From: Pantanalinema sp. GBBB05 | Lineage (GTDB): Bacteria > Cyanobacteriota > Cyanobacteriia > Leptolyngbyales > Leptolyngbyaceae | Assembly (NCBI GenBank): GCA_016743235.1 | Contig: VRZD01000031.1 | Location: 19,374 to 83,373 of the forward strand | DNA length: 64,000 nt | Direction: 5' to 3' | Shown: in pieces, positions 46,001 through 55,222 of the stretch | Layout of the letters: each line of letters begins with the position of its first letter | Position numbering within the stretch: the stretch's first letter is position 1 | Notes under the pieces: generated by a model | Databases searched by the model: none | What the model was told of the DNA's origin: nothing | What the model saw: the letters and a program-made list of their open reading frames with translations, nothing else | Translations under genes and position numbers: made by a program

Positions 46001-49000
46001 TGGTCGTTGCCCTCCAAGTCAAGCTGTCCATTGAATTTGGTAATAGTCTCTTTTCTCCAGTCGGCTATGTCAGCTATGCTTTCCAACTCAACATTCTGTG
46101 GCAGGCAATGACAGAAGCCCAGCAGTTCGGACAATTAGCCTATCGCCTTGCTTCAGAGCCAGATGCCAAAAATATTCGAGCGGCAACCTTCAATATCTTT
46201 GCGGGATTTATCCATCACCGCACTGCCGCGATCAAAGAAACGCTACCGATGTTTCAAGAGGGCTATCAAGCTGGATTAGAAACAGGCGATCTGGAATTCG
46301 TTGTTTACATTGTCCAAATGTTTTCCTTGAACGCGTTCTGGTCGGGTCAACCTTTGACCGATCTCGAACCCCAGATTCATGTCTATCACCAGCAGTTGCT
46401 GGAACTTAAGCGAGATACCACAGCCAAACATTACTTGATTTATTGGGAAACAGCTTTGATTTTACTAGGGCGATCGGAAGATCAAGTTCTGTTACGCCAG
46501 GACTCCTATGAGCAACAGTTACGGTCTCAAGTCCAAGTCTCCAACGATGGGTTTCGCTTATGCATCTTTTACCTGCACAGATTTGTGTTGAACTTTCTTC
46601 TCGGTGATGGGGTGAAGGCAGAACAGGATGCAGCCCAGACTCGGCAATATCTATCTGCCTGTGTTGGCAGTGTCATTGAACCGATCTTTTACTTCTACGA
46701 TTCTCTGTCGGCACTGGCTACTCTGTCGGCATCGATCGCTGAACCCGAGAGCTACTTACATCGAGTGCAGGAGAACCAGACAGAATTACAGCAGTGGGCG
46801 CACTATGCCTCCATGAATCACTTGCACAAGTGGCAACTGGTAGAGGCGGAACGCTATCGTCATCTGGGTCAGTACAAAGACGCGATCGAATTTTATGACC
46901 TAGCTATTCAAGGGGCACAAGCCAACGACTACCTCCAGGACGCCGCTCTTGCCCACGAACTAGCTGCTAAGTTCTACCTGCATTGGGGCAAGGAAAAGGT
47001 TACGGCAGGCTACTTACAGGATGCTTATTACTACTATGCCCGTTGGGGTGCTAAAGCCAAGGTCGAAAACTTACAACAACGATATGCTCAATTTCTCCAG
47101 CCTATTTTAGCGCAGGAGCGCACCTATCAGAAAGGCAACCTCACGACTAAAACAGAGGTTACCAGTAGCTCCAGCGGTTCAACGGAATCTCTAGACCTAG
47201 CAGCGGTCATTAAAGCATCCCAGTCAATCTCTGGAGAACTGCTGCCAGATCATCTCATCATTACCTTGATGCAGGGCGTATTAGAAAACGCCGGAGCTGA
47301 ACGGGGTGCGTTGATTTTGCTCGAATCTGATCAGTTAATTCTCGTGGCTCAATGTGTCACTGGTCAAACCTGTGAGTTGCCAGCCACCCCACTTGAGGTG
47401 TGTTCCACGTTGTCGATCGCCCTGGTGCAGTATGTGTTTCGGACGGGCGAAACCTTTGTCAGCGATGATATTAAGACTGAGAAGCAGTTCATCGCAGATC
47501 CCTATATTATTGAGCAGCAACCTACCTCCGTTCTGTGTCTCCCTATCGTCAAAACCAACCGACCGATCGGGGTGCTCTATCTCGAAAATAATTTAGCTAC
47601 CGGAGCCTTTACCAGCGATCGAGTGCAAGTCTTGCATGTGCTCTGCGCGCAAGCAGCCATTTCCTTTGAAAATGCGAATCTATATCGGAATTTGCAGGCA
47701 TCCAATCAGATTTTGGAGCAATCGTTGGCGGACCTCCAACAAACCCAGACCAAGTTGATGCAAGCAACCGAACAGCTTCAGCATGATGCTTTTCATGATG
47801 CGCTGACTAATTTACCTAACCGAGCGCTATTTATGCAGCTGCTTGAGCATACTATGCACTTAAGCCAGCGGTATACTAATCGATTCTATGCTGTCCTCTT
47901 TATCGACCTCGATCGCTTCAAAATGATCAACGATAGCTTGGGGCATACACTGGGAGATGAATTGCTGAAGGGCGTTGCACAACGATTGCAGGCTTGTGTC
48001 CGTGATTCTGATACTGTGGCGCGATTTGGTGGTGATGAATTTGCCATTCTTTTGGAAGAACTGAGTGAGGTGAATGAAGCGATCGAGGTAGCTAAACGCA
48101 TTCATCACCAATTCTCCCTGCCATTCAACATTCAGGGATATGAAATGTTTACTGCTGTGAGTATAGGGATTGCACCCAGCACGATTCACTACCAGCAACC
48201 AACACATGTGTTGAGAGACGCAGATACTGCCATGTACCATGCGAAAGCTCAAGGCAGAAACGGTTATGCCATCTTTGATCCGGAGATGCAAACGCAGGTA
48301 ACGGCACGGCTCCAGATCGAAAGCGATTTACGTCGAGCCCTGGAAACTCAAGAATTCTGTCTCCACTATCAGCCGATTGTTTCTCTCGCCACGGGTAACT
48401 TGAGAGGATTTGAAGCCTTGGTGCGATGGCACCATCCTCAAAGAGGCATGATCTCTCCCATAGAATTTATTCCGATCGCTGAAGAAACTGGCTTAATCAT
48501 TCCGCTGGGCTGGTGGGTATTACAGGAGGCATGCCAACAACTAAGCCAGTGGATTGCCCAATTTCCCAGGGTTCCGCCTTTGGTAATGAATGTGAACCTC
48601 TCTGCCATTCAACTTAAGCAGGTAGAGTTGTTGGAAAGATTAGAGCATATATTACAAGCAACCTGTATTCCAAGAGAGTGTTTGAAGCTGGAAATCACAG
48701 AAAGCTGCATTTTAGAAACCTCTACCTTAGAAGCTCGACGCCTAAAACAACTGAAGGATTTAGGGATTGGGTTATGTATTGATGACTTTGGGACTGGTTA
48801 CTCTTCTCTCAGCCGGCTACATGAGTTTCCAATTGATACTCTGAAGATTGATCGATCATTTGTCCAGAACCTCAGCCGCAACTCTAGCGAAACTGTGCAA
48901 ATGATTGTTACCCTGGCACACAGCTTAGAGATGGATGTAGTTGCAGAAGGGATTGAGACAACAGCAGAGCTTGAAACATTGAGGGAGCTAGGGTGCGAGT

Positions 49001-49089
49001 TTGGACAAGGATATCTGTTTTCTCCTCCTAAGGCCTGCCAAACAGCCAGTGAGTGGCTGAAGAATTCACTGTTCAATTTTGGGCAGTAG
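43066..49089 (+). CDS. Giant kinase-ATPase-GAF-GGDEF-EAL signalling protein
   Basis: A 2007-residue HstK-like protein with an unusual output. Residues 1-280: Ser/Thr kinase with HKDIKPSN (HKD, not HRD) and DFS instead of DFG. About 300-560: AAA/STAND-type ATPase with GVSGIGKT and FLDDLQWAD. About 800-1330: TPR-like helices. About 1380-1545: GAF. About 1580-1745: GGDEF with RFGGDEF near 1655 and an I-site RDSD. About 1750-2000: EAL domain with EALVRWHHP and DDFGTGYSSL. In most HstK proteins the C-terminus is a histidine kinase; here c-di-GMP synthesis/breakdown replaces it. All motifs look intact except the kinase RD and DFG changes. The net activity (cyclase or phosphodiesterase) is unclear. 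Confidence 0.93.
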   Translation: MAELLGYQILDQLYTSTKTLVYRCQRQAEPQSVIIKLMQNEYPSFTELVRFRNQFIIAQALNLRNIVQHYRLELYRNGYALIMEDFGGISLKQWMERRQAEQKNAHLLDDFLDVAIQMAHILEHLYHHRVIHKDIKPSNILINPETRQVKLIDFSIASLLPRETQEIQNLNILEGTLAYISPEQTGRMNRGIDYRTDFYSLGATFYELLTGKLPFQSDDPLELVHSHIAKVPPAVHTLNAAIPIGLSAIVSKLMEKNAEARYQSAAGLLHDLEICREQWQTTNTIQFFELGQRDVSDRFLIPEQLYGRDAEVRTLLDAFDRVSGQCLPTNDHSGYEDAVPTSMVASDLPEAGQITNEQEQGTVAQVRSELILVAGVSGIGKTAVVNEVHKPIARQRGYFIRGKFDQFNRNIPFSAFVQAFRDLMGQLLSESDAQLAVWKARILQAIGDNGQLLIEVIPELERIVGKQPPVSELSGGAAQNRFNLLLQKFIQVFTTPEHPLVVFLDDLQWADFASLKLMQLLMSESQNGYLLVIGAYRDNEVSPAHSLMLTLDEIKQAGTQPTTIALTPLDLLSLNQLVADTLSCAAELAQPLTELVYQKTQGNAFFATQFLKALHQDGLITFDASSGHWQCDITQVRAAALTDDVVEFMAQQLQKLPLETQTVLKLAACIGNQSDLATLTIVSEASELETATALWYALQEGLILPQSHVYKFYVSTEQSIPQTTLATVSPTVTYRFLHDRVQQAAYSLIPAGEREIVHYRIGQRLLQQISPAAREDRIFELVNQLNYGVALITTQTKRDELAQLNLAACRKARTATAYQAARDYAVTGLSLLGEATWQRQYSLTLALHELAAEVAWLCGDFPQMEGWIDTTIQQAKTPLDRVQVDQVKIRSLNARNDFPAAIATGQAVLQLLGVSLPDGSTRQDIQQARQEINTLIGDRTVEELVHLPKMTDAQALAMMQIADSMLPACYMTGSPLYPLVVALQVKLSIEFGNSLFSPVGYVSYAFQLNILWQAMTEAQQFGQLAYRLASEPDAKNIRAATFNIFAGFIHHRTAAIKETLPMFQEGYQAGLETGDLEFVVYIVQMFSLNAFWSGQPLTDLEPQIHVYHQQLLELKRDTTAKHYLIYWETALILLGRSEDQVLLRQDSYEQQLRSQVQVSNDGFRLCIFYLHRFVLNFLLGDGVKAEQDAAQTRQYLSACVGSVIEPIFYFYDSLSALATLSASIAEPESYLHRVQENQTELQQWAHYASMNHLHKWQLVEAERYRHLGQYKDAIEFYDLAIQGAQANDYLQDAALAHELAAKFYLHWGKEKVTAGYLQDAYYYYARWGAKAKVENLQQRYAQFLQPILAQERTYQKGNLTTKTEVTSSSSGSTESLDLAAVIKASQSISGELLPDHLIITLMQGVLENAGAERGALILLESDQLILVAQCVTGQTCELPATPLEVCSTLSIALVQYVFRTGETFVSDDIKTEKQFIADPYIIEQQPTSVLCLPIVKTNRPIGVLYLENNLATGAFTSDRVQVLHVLCAQAAISFENANLYRNLQASNQILEQSLADLQQTQTKLMQATEQLQHDAFHDALTNLPNRALFMQLLEHTMHLSQRYTNRFYAVLFIDLDRFKMINDSLGHTLGDELLKGVAQRLQACVRDSDTVARFGGDEFAILLEELSEVNEAIEVAKRIHHQFSLPFNIQGYEMFTAVSIGIAPSTIHYQQPTHVLRDADTAMYHAKAQGRNGYAIFDPEMQTQVTARLQIESDLRRALETQEFCLHYQPIVSLATGNLRGFEALVRWHHPQRGMISPIEFIPIAEETGLIIPLGWWVLQEACQQLSQWIAQFPRVPPLVMNVNLSAIQLKQVELLERLEHILQATCIPRECLKLEITESCILETSTLEARRLKQLKDLGIGLCIDDFGTGYSSLSRLHEFPIDTLKIDRSFVQNLSRNSSETVQMIVTLAHSLEMDVVAEGIETTAELETLRELGCEFGQGYLFSPPKACQTASEWLKNSLFNFGQ

Positions 49090-49197
49090 CCGTGAGCCGA
49101 AAAGGCAGAATGAGAGCTAAAGTTGGAGTTAGGCTAAATGGAAGAACGATCGCAGGTGGGCAATTCCTCCGATCGTAATCTGTCAACATACGTCACC

Positions 49198-49656
49198 CTA
49201 GCGGCTAAAGCTAATCGAGCCATTACGAACAAAATCTTGGCTAATCGGGGCAATATAGCGAATGTTAGCCCGTACATAGCAGACGCCAGGAGTACCCGAA
49301 CCATAGTCGGGAACCAGAGGATTTACTCGCAACCAGGGATTGCCTTGGCTAAAGACAACGGCGTCTTGGCTGGGACTAGAGAAAACGGCAGTGACGATTG
49401 ATCCTGGCATCAGTACTGATTTCACGGCACCATTGGGGGTAGTGCGGCAGTTCAATCCTCGATCGGTCTCAACAATCAGCCACTTAGTATTTTGAAAGTA
49501 GCCACGATTTCCCAAAACTCTAGCCGTTGCAAAGTCACCTTTCTGGCTAGCGGTTGGGACTTCAGCCACTTGAGCCTGTGCAGGTAGGGCAGATAAACCA
49601 GTAGCTAGAACGGTCATCGGAGCAACGATATTGATGATGGCAATGAACTTAGGCAT
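49198..49656 (-). CDS. Secreted SH3-like small protein
   Basis: About 152 residues. The start is ATG 49656 (MPKFIA), with AAGGAA upstream; the frame itself runs to 49713. The signal peptide ends in PAQAQVAEV, predicting cleavage after an Ala. The mature part resembles bacterial SH3 domains: LNCRTTPNGAVKSVLMPGSIVTA then WLRVNPL. Two Cys residues (in GLNCRTT and GVCYVRA) could make a disulphide. It probably binds cell-wall material. Convergent with the giant kinase gene. Function unknown. Confidence 0.78.
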   Translation of the reverse strand: MPKFIAIINIVAPMTVLATGLSALPAQAQVAEVPTASQKGDFATARVLGNRGYFQNTKWLIVETDRGLNCRTTPNGAVKSVLMPGSIVTAVFSSPSQDAVVFSQGNPWLRVNPLVPDYGSGTPGVCYVRANIRYIAPISQDFVRNGSISFSR

Positions 49657-50299
49657 GGTAGAGATTTCCTTAGGGCATAGAGTGAAAATGAACCTGTAAC
49701 AAACTGAGCACAAACCAACTGAAATGTTCTGGGAGAAGTGCTATTTGCTTCAGTGTTTCTAAAATAGTTAACACGCTAAGTATTTGCGATTTCGGATAAT
49801 GCTGATCACCTGTTTTCGGTATTTTATAAATTTATCTTGAAAAGGAAAAATCTTAGGCTGAACCGATCGTGACTAGGCTGATTAAACCAAACCCGTATAT
49901 TGATCATTAATTTGGAAAAACAGCAATGATAATAGTTCACCCTTTCTGGGTAGATATAAATGAAATACTAATTGTAAATACGTTGTATTTTGATCATGCT
50001 TAATTAGCTAAAACTTAATTGGAAATATCACACAAAAGGGTGCATAGACTCGTCCGAAATCTCCCGTTTGGCATTTGATGAAGTAGGTAAGCAAACGCAA
50101 GACAATCTAAAGCTGGCATGATTCCACAAAGGACTTGAGTTAACCCAGAAAATCTACGTTTTTGTTAGTTGCTGTTAATTATCGCTGTTCAACAATGAGT
50201 ATTCATTAAATGAACAGTTATTTCGGTTATTAACAAAAGCTAGTTAAGCTTGCTCACTTTGCTTGATCTAACTGATTCACTAATCTAGGAGTTTTCATC
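49657..50299. other. Long AT-rich upstream region of the peptidoglycan-binding pair
   Basis: About 640 bp with no gene. It contains a weak hairpin, CTGTTCA at 50185-50191 pairing with TGAACAG at 50211-50217, 83 nt upstream of the next start. It presumably carries divergent promoters. Confidence 0.45.
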
Positions 50300-50767
50300 A
50301 TGACTACGATCGCTCAAACCAGCAAACCAACTCTCCAGCTCGGTTCTCAAGGTGCTGCCGTCAAAGAACTACAAACTTTAATCAACCAATGTCTGAATTC
50401 CTCTCGTTTGAATGTTGATGGGATTTTTGGCACTCAGACTTTGGGAGCCGTGAAAGAAATGCAAGAGCGCTTTTTTCTGGCAGTTGATGGCATTGTCGGA
50501 AGCAAAACCTGGGCAGCATTGGCTGCCGGCAAAAACACTGAACTGTCAGTGTTGAAACTGGGTAGTCAAGGTGATTTGGTGCGCCGAGTGCAATCTCGTT
50601 TGACAGTGAATGGCTATACGATCGCTACGATCGATGGCATTTTTGGTAGCAAAACAGAAGCAACTGTGAAGCGTTTCCAAGCCGATCGCCACCTCCAAGC
50701 AAATGGCATCATTAGCCAACCAACCTGGGTTGAACTGAGCTATTTGTATCCTTACTCACAACGCTAG
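50300..50767 (+). CDS. Peptidoglycan-binding protein with two PG_binding_1 domains
   Basis: A 155-residue protein made of two peptidoglycan-binding modules. Repeats: LGSQGAAVKELQTLIN...VDGIFGTQT...VDGIVGSKTWAAL and LGSQGDLVRRVQSRL...IDGIFGSKTEATVKRFQ. No signal peptide is visible (MTTIAQTSKPTLQ), which is odd for a wall-binding protein, so export may be non-classical or it may act in the cytoplasm. The leader TAGGAGTTTT is shared with the next gene. The two genes look like a recent tandem duplication. Confidence 0.92.
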   Translation: MTTIAQTSKPTLQLGSQGAAVKELQTLINQCLNSSRLNVDGIFGTQTLGAVKEMQERFFLAVDGIVGSKTWAALAAGKNTELSVLKLGSQGDLVRRVQSRLTVNGYTIATIDGIFGSKTEATVKRFQADRHLQANGIISQPTWVELSYLYPYSQR

Positions 50768-50844
50768 AACTAAGCTGACTACACGCAGAACCATTGTTCA
50801 CTCTCTCAACTGTAAATCCATTCACTCATCTAGGAGTTTTTACC

Positions 50845-51312
50845 ATGACGACAACTGTACAAATCAACAAGCCCACCCTCCAATTTGGTTCTCAAGGCGA
50901 AGCGGTAAAAGAACTGCAAAGGCTGATCAATAGCTTCCTGAATGAGTCCCGTCTGACGGTTGATGGCATTTTTGGCTCAGTTACAGAAGTGACTGTAAAA
51001 GAAATGCAAGAACGTTTCTTTCTAGTCGTTGATGGCATCGTTGGTTCTAAAACATGGGCAGCACTGATTACTCGCAGAAATGCTGAATTACCAGTATTAC
51101 GGATTGGTAGCCAAGGTGATTTAGTGCGCCGAGCACAAGAGCGATTATCTATTCATGGTTATGCTCTGGGTGCAATTGATGGCGCCTTTGGTCCTAAAAC
51201 TGAAGCAGCTGTAAAGCGCTTCCAGGTCGATCATTATCTCAGAGCTGATGGCGTGATTGCTGAACAAACCTGGATGGAATTGAGCTACTTGTATCCTTAC
51301 GTCGGGTGCTAA
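50845..51312 (+). CDS. Peptidoglycan-binding protein, tandem paralogue
   Basis: A 155-residue near-copy of the preceding gene, with two PG_binding_1 modules (VDGIFGSVTEVTVKEMQERF, VDGIVGSKTWAAL and IDGAFGPKTEAAVKRFQ). The start at ATG 50845 is fixed by TAGGAG just upstream; the frame opens at 50794. It also lacks a signal peptide. The shared upstream leader and identical layout indicate duplication with its ribosome site. A strong terminator lies about 80 nt after the stop. Confidence 0.92.
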   Translation: MTTTVQINKPTLQFGSQGEAVKELQRLINSFLNESRLTVDGIFGSVTEVTVKEMQERFFLVVDGIVGSKTWAALITRRNAELPVLRIGSQGDLVRRAQERLSIHGYALGAIDGAFGPKTEAAVKRFQVDHYLRADGVIAEQTWMELSYLYPYVGC

Positions 51313-51390
51313 GGTGGCGACAATAGCCTTCTTCCTTAAGAGGGCTTATTAATTAACAGGCAAATTAATTCTTGGATAGCGTACACAATG

Positions 51391-51413
51391 ACCCGGCAAA
51401 CTGCCGGGTTTTT
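51391..51413 (+). terminator. Rho-independent terminator
   Basis: ACCCGGCA and TGCCGGGT form a perfect 8-bp stem with a 3-nt loop, followed by TTTTT. It ends the peptidoglycan-binding genes. Confidence 0.93.
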
Positions 51414-51432
51414 AATGCTATTGCTAATCCAT

Positions 51433-54273
51433 TTAATTCAGTAGGTAGATAATGCGATCGATCAATTCAACTGGTTCGATCGGTTTGGCTATATGGTCAA
51501 TAAACCCAGCTTCGAGGGCTTGTTGGCGATTCAATTCGCCTGCATAGCTAGTCAGCGCGATCGCTTTCAGTTGTCCCTGTAACCCCAATAAATGACCCAA
51601 CTTTTGAGGCGGTAGGGTTTGAAGATGACGCAATAAACAATAGCCATCCATATCGGGCATGCCAATATCGCTAATTAACAGATCAAAAGCGGTCTGGCTC
51701 AATGCTTTTAGGGCTATTGAGGCACTAGCTACGGCAACTACACTCGCTCCTTCTTGCTCCAAGATTAATTGAATCAAGTCCAAAGAATCGGATTCATCAT
51801 CCACAAGTAGAATCTTAACCCCTTGTAAGCTGAGCGATCGCGGCGACTGTAAGGCAGAAATAACAGACGATGTTGATGATTCCATCAGTGGTAATCGGAT
51901 GGTAAATGTGGCTCCTTGCCCCTCACCTAGGCTGTTAGCCACGATCGTTCCACCATGGGCCTCCACGACCTGCCGTACGATCGCTAGTCCTAATCCCAGA
52001 CCGCCGAACTGGCGGGTTGTTGAACTGTCCTGCTGACGAAATAGTTCGAACACATGGGGGAGAAAGTTTGGACTAATGCCTTTACCCGTATCACTAATTT
52101 GAATCTGGGCATAGTGAAGTGGCAGTCCATTTGGGGATGCGATCGTTACTCCATCATGATTGCGATCGAAATCACATCCTCGTTCTAACCGCACAGTAAT
52201 TTGTCCACCGTTCGCCGTGAATTTAATCGCATTCGACAGTAGATTCCATACCACTTGTTGTAGCCGATTTACATCCCCCAGAATTGGTTCCACGTCAGGG
52301 TCAAGGCTAGTTTCAATTTTGATTGATTTCGCTTGAGCTGATAAGCGTACCGTTTCGAGGGCTGCCCGAATTGGCTCAGCCAATGATACTGGAGCCAGTT
52401 CCAACGTAAATTTGCCTCGAATAATGCGCGAAATATCGAGTAAATCATCAATCAGTTGTACCTGTAATTTGGCATTGCGTTCGATCGTCGCTAATGCCTG
52501 GTGGGTTTGTTCCGGTGTAAAGGAACGAGATTGTAACAATTTTGCCCACCCAAGAATGGGATTCAGAGGAGTGCGCAGTTCATGAGAGAGGACAGCCAGA
52601 AATTCATCTTTAATGCGATTCGCCGCCTCTGCCTGTTCCCGTGAAATCCGTTCCCGCTCCAGAGCCTGATCGCGCTCAGCGATTGCTTGTTTTTGATCGT
52701 GAATATCTGTGGAGGAGCCAAACCATTTGAGGATGGTGCCGTTCTGATCCCGTAAAGGAAAAGCTCGTCCTAAATGCCAGCGGTATTCGCCATCTGCTGC
52801 CCGTTTAAATCGGTATTCAATTTCGTATTTACCACCTGTATTAATGGCGTTATGCCACTGCTGAATACATCCTGGTAAATCTTCAGGATGGACAACGGGT
52901 TGCCAACCCCAACCCTGACTTTGCTCAAATGTCATGCCAGTGTAGTCATACCACCGTTGGTTGTAGTAATCAATTCCTCCATCCGGTTGAGCGGTCCAGA
53001 AGATTTGGGGCATGGAGTTGGCTAGAGTCCGGAAGTTCACTTCGCTTTGACTTAACGCTTCTTCAGCTTGTTTGCGATCGTGAATATCGGTATTTGTACC
53101 ATACCATTTGACAGGTTGTCCCTGTTCGTCTCGTAACAGTAAGGCTTGTCCTAAAAACCACCGATAGTCCCCGTTTGCAGCCCGTAACCGAGCTTCCAGC
53201 CGATAATCCTCTCCCGTACTGACCGACTGTTGCCAAGCATCCGCTACTCGTTGCAAATCATCTGGGTGCACGATCGCAGCCCATCCTTGATCTTGCAATT
53301 GTTCAGCCGTATAGCCAGTGTATTCAAACCAGCGGTGATTGAGATAGTCTACATTGCCATCAGGTCGGGCAGCCCAGACTTGATGGGGAATGGCTTCTGT
53401 AATCAACCGCAATTGGTATTCACTTTGTCGCAGCGCGATCGCCGTTTGTTCGCGAGCAGTGACATCTTTCGTCATCCCGATTAAGCGTACCAGTTGCCCA
53501 TTTTGAAAAAATCCTCGCGCACTTTCTTCCAAAATCAACACCTTACCTGCTGGGTTAATAAACCGATAGGTCGTAGTGTAGGTTTCCTGTTCTGGGGTTA
53601 AATGCTGGAGTAGAGCCATAAATGAGGCGCGATCGTCGGGATAAATCCTTTGGAAAAAAGTCTGCCCGGTATCATGTTCGGCTTCATCGCCTACTAATCC
53701 CAACAGTGGGGCACAATGAGGCGATCGCCAGACTGTATCCGTTTTAACATCCCATTCAAAGGCGAACATGGATGCTACATTCATTGCCAGTTGATTACGG
53801 GTTTGGCTTTCACGCAATGCCTGTTCATCGCGGCGGCGGTCTGTGACATCGGTTAACATGCCCAATGCCCCAATCACCTGCTGCTGCTGATCAAATAAAG
53901 TGGTTGCCGAGACAAGTGCCCAAAGCAGCGAGCCATCTTTACGGCGAAACTGGCACTCATGGCGATCGCTTTTGCCTTCTAAGCGACGGGCAAATTTTTG
54001 TTCAGTTTCTGCTCTCACGCTTTCATCCATAAAGTCGTAGAGGCAATGTCCTAACATCTCAGTTTCGCTATAGCCCAGCATTTCAGCCATCTGGTGATTC
54101 ACAAACGTGGTGCGGGCATTAACATCCAGCATCCAAATGCCTTCATTAGCGGTTTCTACAATCTTGCGATACTGAGCTTCCCGTTCTGCTAGAGCAGCAT
54201 AGGCTTGCTGAAGTTCTGTAGTGTGTTCTATTAGCTGCTGATACTGTTTTTCAGTGATCTCCGGACCTTGCAT
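51433..54273 (-). CDS. Multi-PAS hybrid histidine kinase
   Basis: A 946-residue soluble hybrid kinase. After a short N-terminal helix come about four PAS domains with PAC motifs (e.g. HECQFRRKDGSLLW, YRLEARLRAANGDYRWFLG, WYGTNTDIHDRKQAE, WFGSSTDIHDQKQA). The phospho-His is in FLAVLSHELRTPLN near residue 561. The ATPase has NLLSNAIKFT, ISDTGKGIS and GGLGLGLAIVRQ. A C-terminal receiver (about 820-946) has the phospho-acceptor Asp in LLISDIGMPDMDGY. No membrane helix, so PAS ligands or redox state are sensed inside the cell. No cognate regulator is adjacent. Confidence 0.96.
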   Translation of the reverse strand: MQGPEITEKQYQQLIEHTTELQQAYAALAEREAQYRKIVETANEGIWMLDVNARTTFVNHQMAEMLGYSETEMLGHCLYDFMDESVRAETEQKFARRLEGKSDRHECQFRRKDGSLLWALVSATTLFDQQQQVIGALGMLTDVTDRRRDEQALRESQTRNQLAMNVASMFAFEWDVKTDTVWRSPHCAPLLGLVGDEAEHDTGQTFFQRIYPDDRASFMALLQHLTPEQETYTTTYRFINPAGKVLILEESARGFFQNGQLVRLIGMTKDVTAREQTAIALRQSEYQLRLITEAIPHQVWAARPDGNVDYLNHRWFEYTGYTAEQLQDQGWAAIVHPDDLQRVADAWQQSVSTGEDYRLEARLRAANGDYRWFLGQALLLRDEQGQPVKWYGTNTDIHDRKQAEEALSQSEVNFRTLANSMPQIFWTAQPDGGIDYYNQRWYDYTGMTFEQSQGWGWQPVVHPEDLPGCIQQWHNAINTGGKYEIEYRFKRAADGEYRWHLGRAFPLRDQNGTILKWFGSSTDIHDQKQAIAERDQALERERISREQAEAANRIKDEFLAVLSHELRTPLNPILGWAKLLQSRSFTPEQTHQALATIERNAKLQVQLIDDLLDISRIIRGKFTLELAPVSLAEPIRAALETVRLSAQAKSIKIETSLDPDVEPILGDVNRLQQVVWNLLSNAIKFTANGGQITVRLERGCDFDRNHDGVTIASPNGLPLHYAQIQISDTGKGISPNFLPHVFELFRQQDSSTTRQFGGLGLGLAIVRQVVEAHGGTIVANSLGEGQGATFTIRLPLMESSTSSVISALQSPRSLSLQGVKILLVDDESDSLDLIQLILEQEGASVVAVASASIALKALSQTAFDLLISDIGMPDMDGYCLLRHLQTLPPQKLGHLLGLQGQLKAIALTSYAGELNRQQALEAGFIDHIAKPIEPVELIDRIIYLLN

Positions 54274-54760
54274 ACTGAACTTTTTACAGATTGAGTGTGA
54301 TCTGACCTAACCTGATCTTAATCTGTGGTTCAGTCTCCCTACTGTGTTCCTTCCAACTCTATTAAAGCGAACGATCGACAAGTCCCCACTCGATTGCTCA
54401 AGCAGGGACTATCGAAATATGAAGTGGGATCATTGAGGCATTTCCTGACTGCGAAAATGAGACTATTTGAGATGGAACTGAAGAGTAACCTTCACCCTTG
54501 CTAGCATTTAGATCAAGTAGTTCAGTTGCCAATACTCACGTAACGATGCTGTTTTAGGAAACGTCAACAATCGTTTTACAAACCACTAAAGTCGGATGAA
54601 ATAAATTCACGCAGGAAACGATTTGAACCTCCTATCATTCGTGAATTTCAGGATTTGATTAGTCAGAGAAGATGATCAACTTCTTAATTACAAGAATAGT
54701 GCCAAGTTAGCAGAACGGTCTGGAATGAGACCAAAGTTTACGATCGCAAACCAACTCACA
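54274..54760. other. Intergenic holding the first copy of the structured repeat
   Basis: No gene is seen. The region contains the repeat core at 54557-54747, with weaker similarity to the second locus extending left to about 54381. The promoter of the hybrid kinase should lie near 54280-54380. Confidence 0.6.
54557..54747. repeat. Structured intergenic repeat, copy 1
   Basis: About 190 bp closely matched by 58232-58424. Conserved hairpins: AAATTCACG 54603-54611 with CGTGAATTT 54640-54648; AGAAG 54667-54671 with CTTCT 54680-54684; GGTCT 54717-54721 with AGACC 54728-54732. The third hairpin's outer G-C pair is A-T in copy 2, a compensatory change. The shared end reads AAAGTTTACGATCGC. Strand unknown; it starts 13 bp beyond a minus-strand stop. 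Candidate ncRNA or MITE-like element. Confidence 0.7.
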
Positions 54761-55222
54761 TTAATTATTGATATGCGGTTGATTCAGTTCTGTACATTTG
54801 GCAGCCGCTGCCTCATAGGCAGCTAAATATTCTTTACCTCCCAGCATGACATCCCCGTAATATTCATAGGGTTGAGAGCCATAGATCGGCAGCGGATCAT
54901 CATCGGGATAATCTTCCGTCGCTTCTTCGATCGCGGCTTTTAATTGTTTCACTGTTAAACGGTGTGCTGGAAAGTAGTGCAGAGCTTGGGCAGGTTTACC
55001 TAAATGGGGTAACGTTGGGTCAATGATCACATCGTCTAATTCGACCCAGCTATGTTCGATCGGCTTATAGGGTTTGCCAGTAAACGCTAAAAAGCCCTGT
55101 ACATAATAGACAGCCCCTTTGAGCTTGAGAGCCGCTTTATAGGCATTATCAAAGGGAGCGCGAGCTTTGCTGTTGATTTGTTCTGCCGTAGCGATCGAAA
55201 GCGGTTCGTCCAGTTGATTCAA
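54761..55222 (-). CDS. Hypothetical protein
   Basis: A 153-residue protein, not recognised. It is aromatic and acidic, with blocks NAYKAALKLKGAVYYVQGF, IEHSWVELDDVIIDPTLPHLG and GSQPYEYYGDVMLGGKEYL. HSWVE followed by a conserved-looking DPTL recalls transglutaminase-like proteins that have lost the catalytic Cys, but the evidence is thin. No signal peptide or membrane segment. The structured repeat copy 1 lies directly beyond its stop. Confidence 0.72.
   Translation of the reverse strand: MNQLDEPLSIATAEQINSKARAPFDNAYKAALKLKGAVYYVQGFLAFTGKPYKPIEHSWVELDDVIIDPTLPHLGKPAQALHYFPAHRLTVKQLKAAIEEATEDYPDDDPLPIYGSQPYEYYGDVMLGGKEYLAAYEAAAAKCTELNQPHINN

Noticed and set aside
54618..54635. A tRNA T-arm-like sequence (GGTTCAAATC on the minus strand)
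   Set aside because: No acceptor, anticodon or D arm is found around it, and the second repeat copy lacks it.
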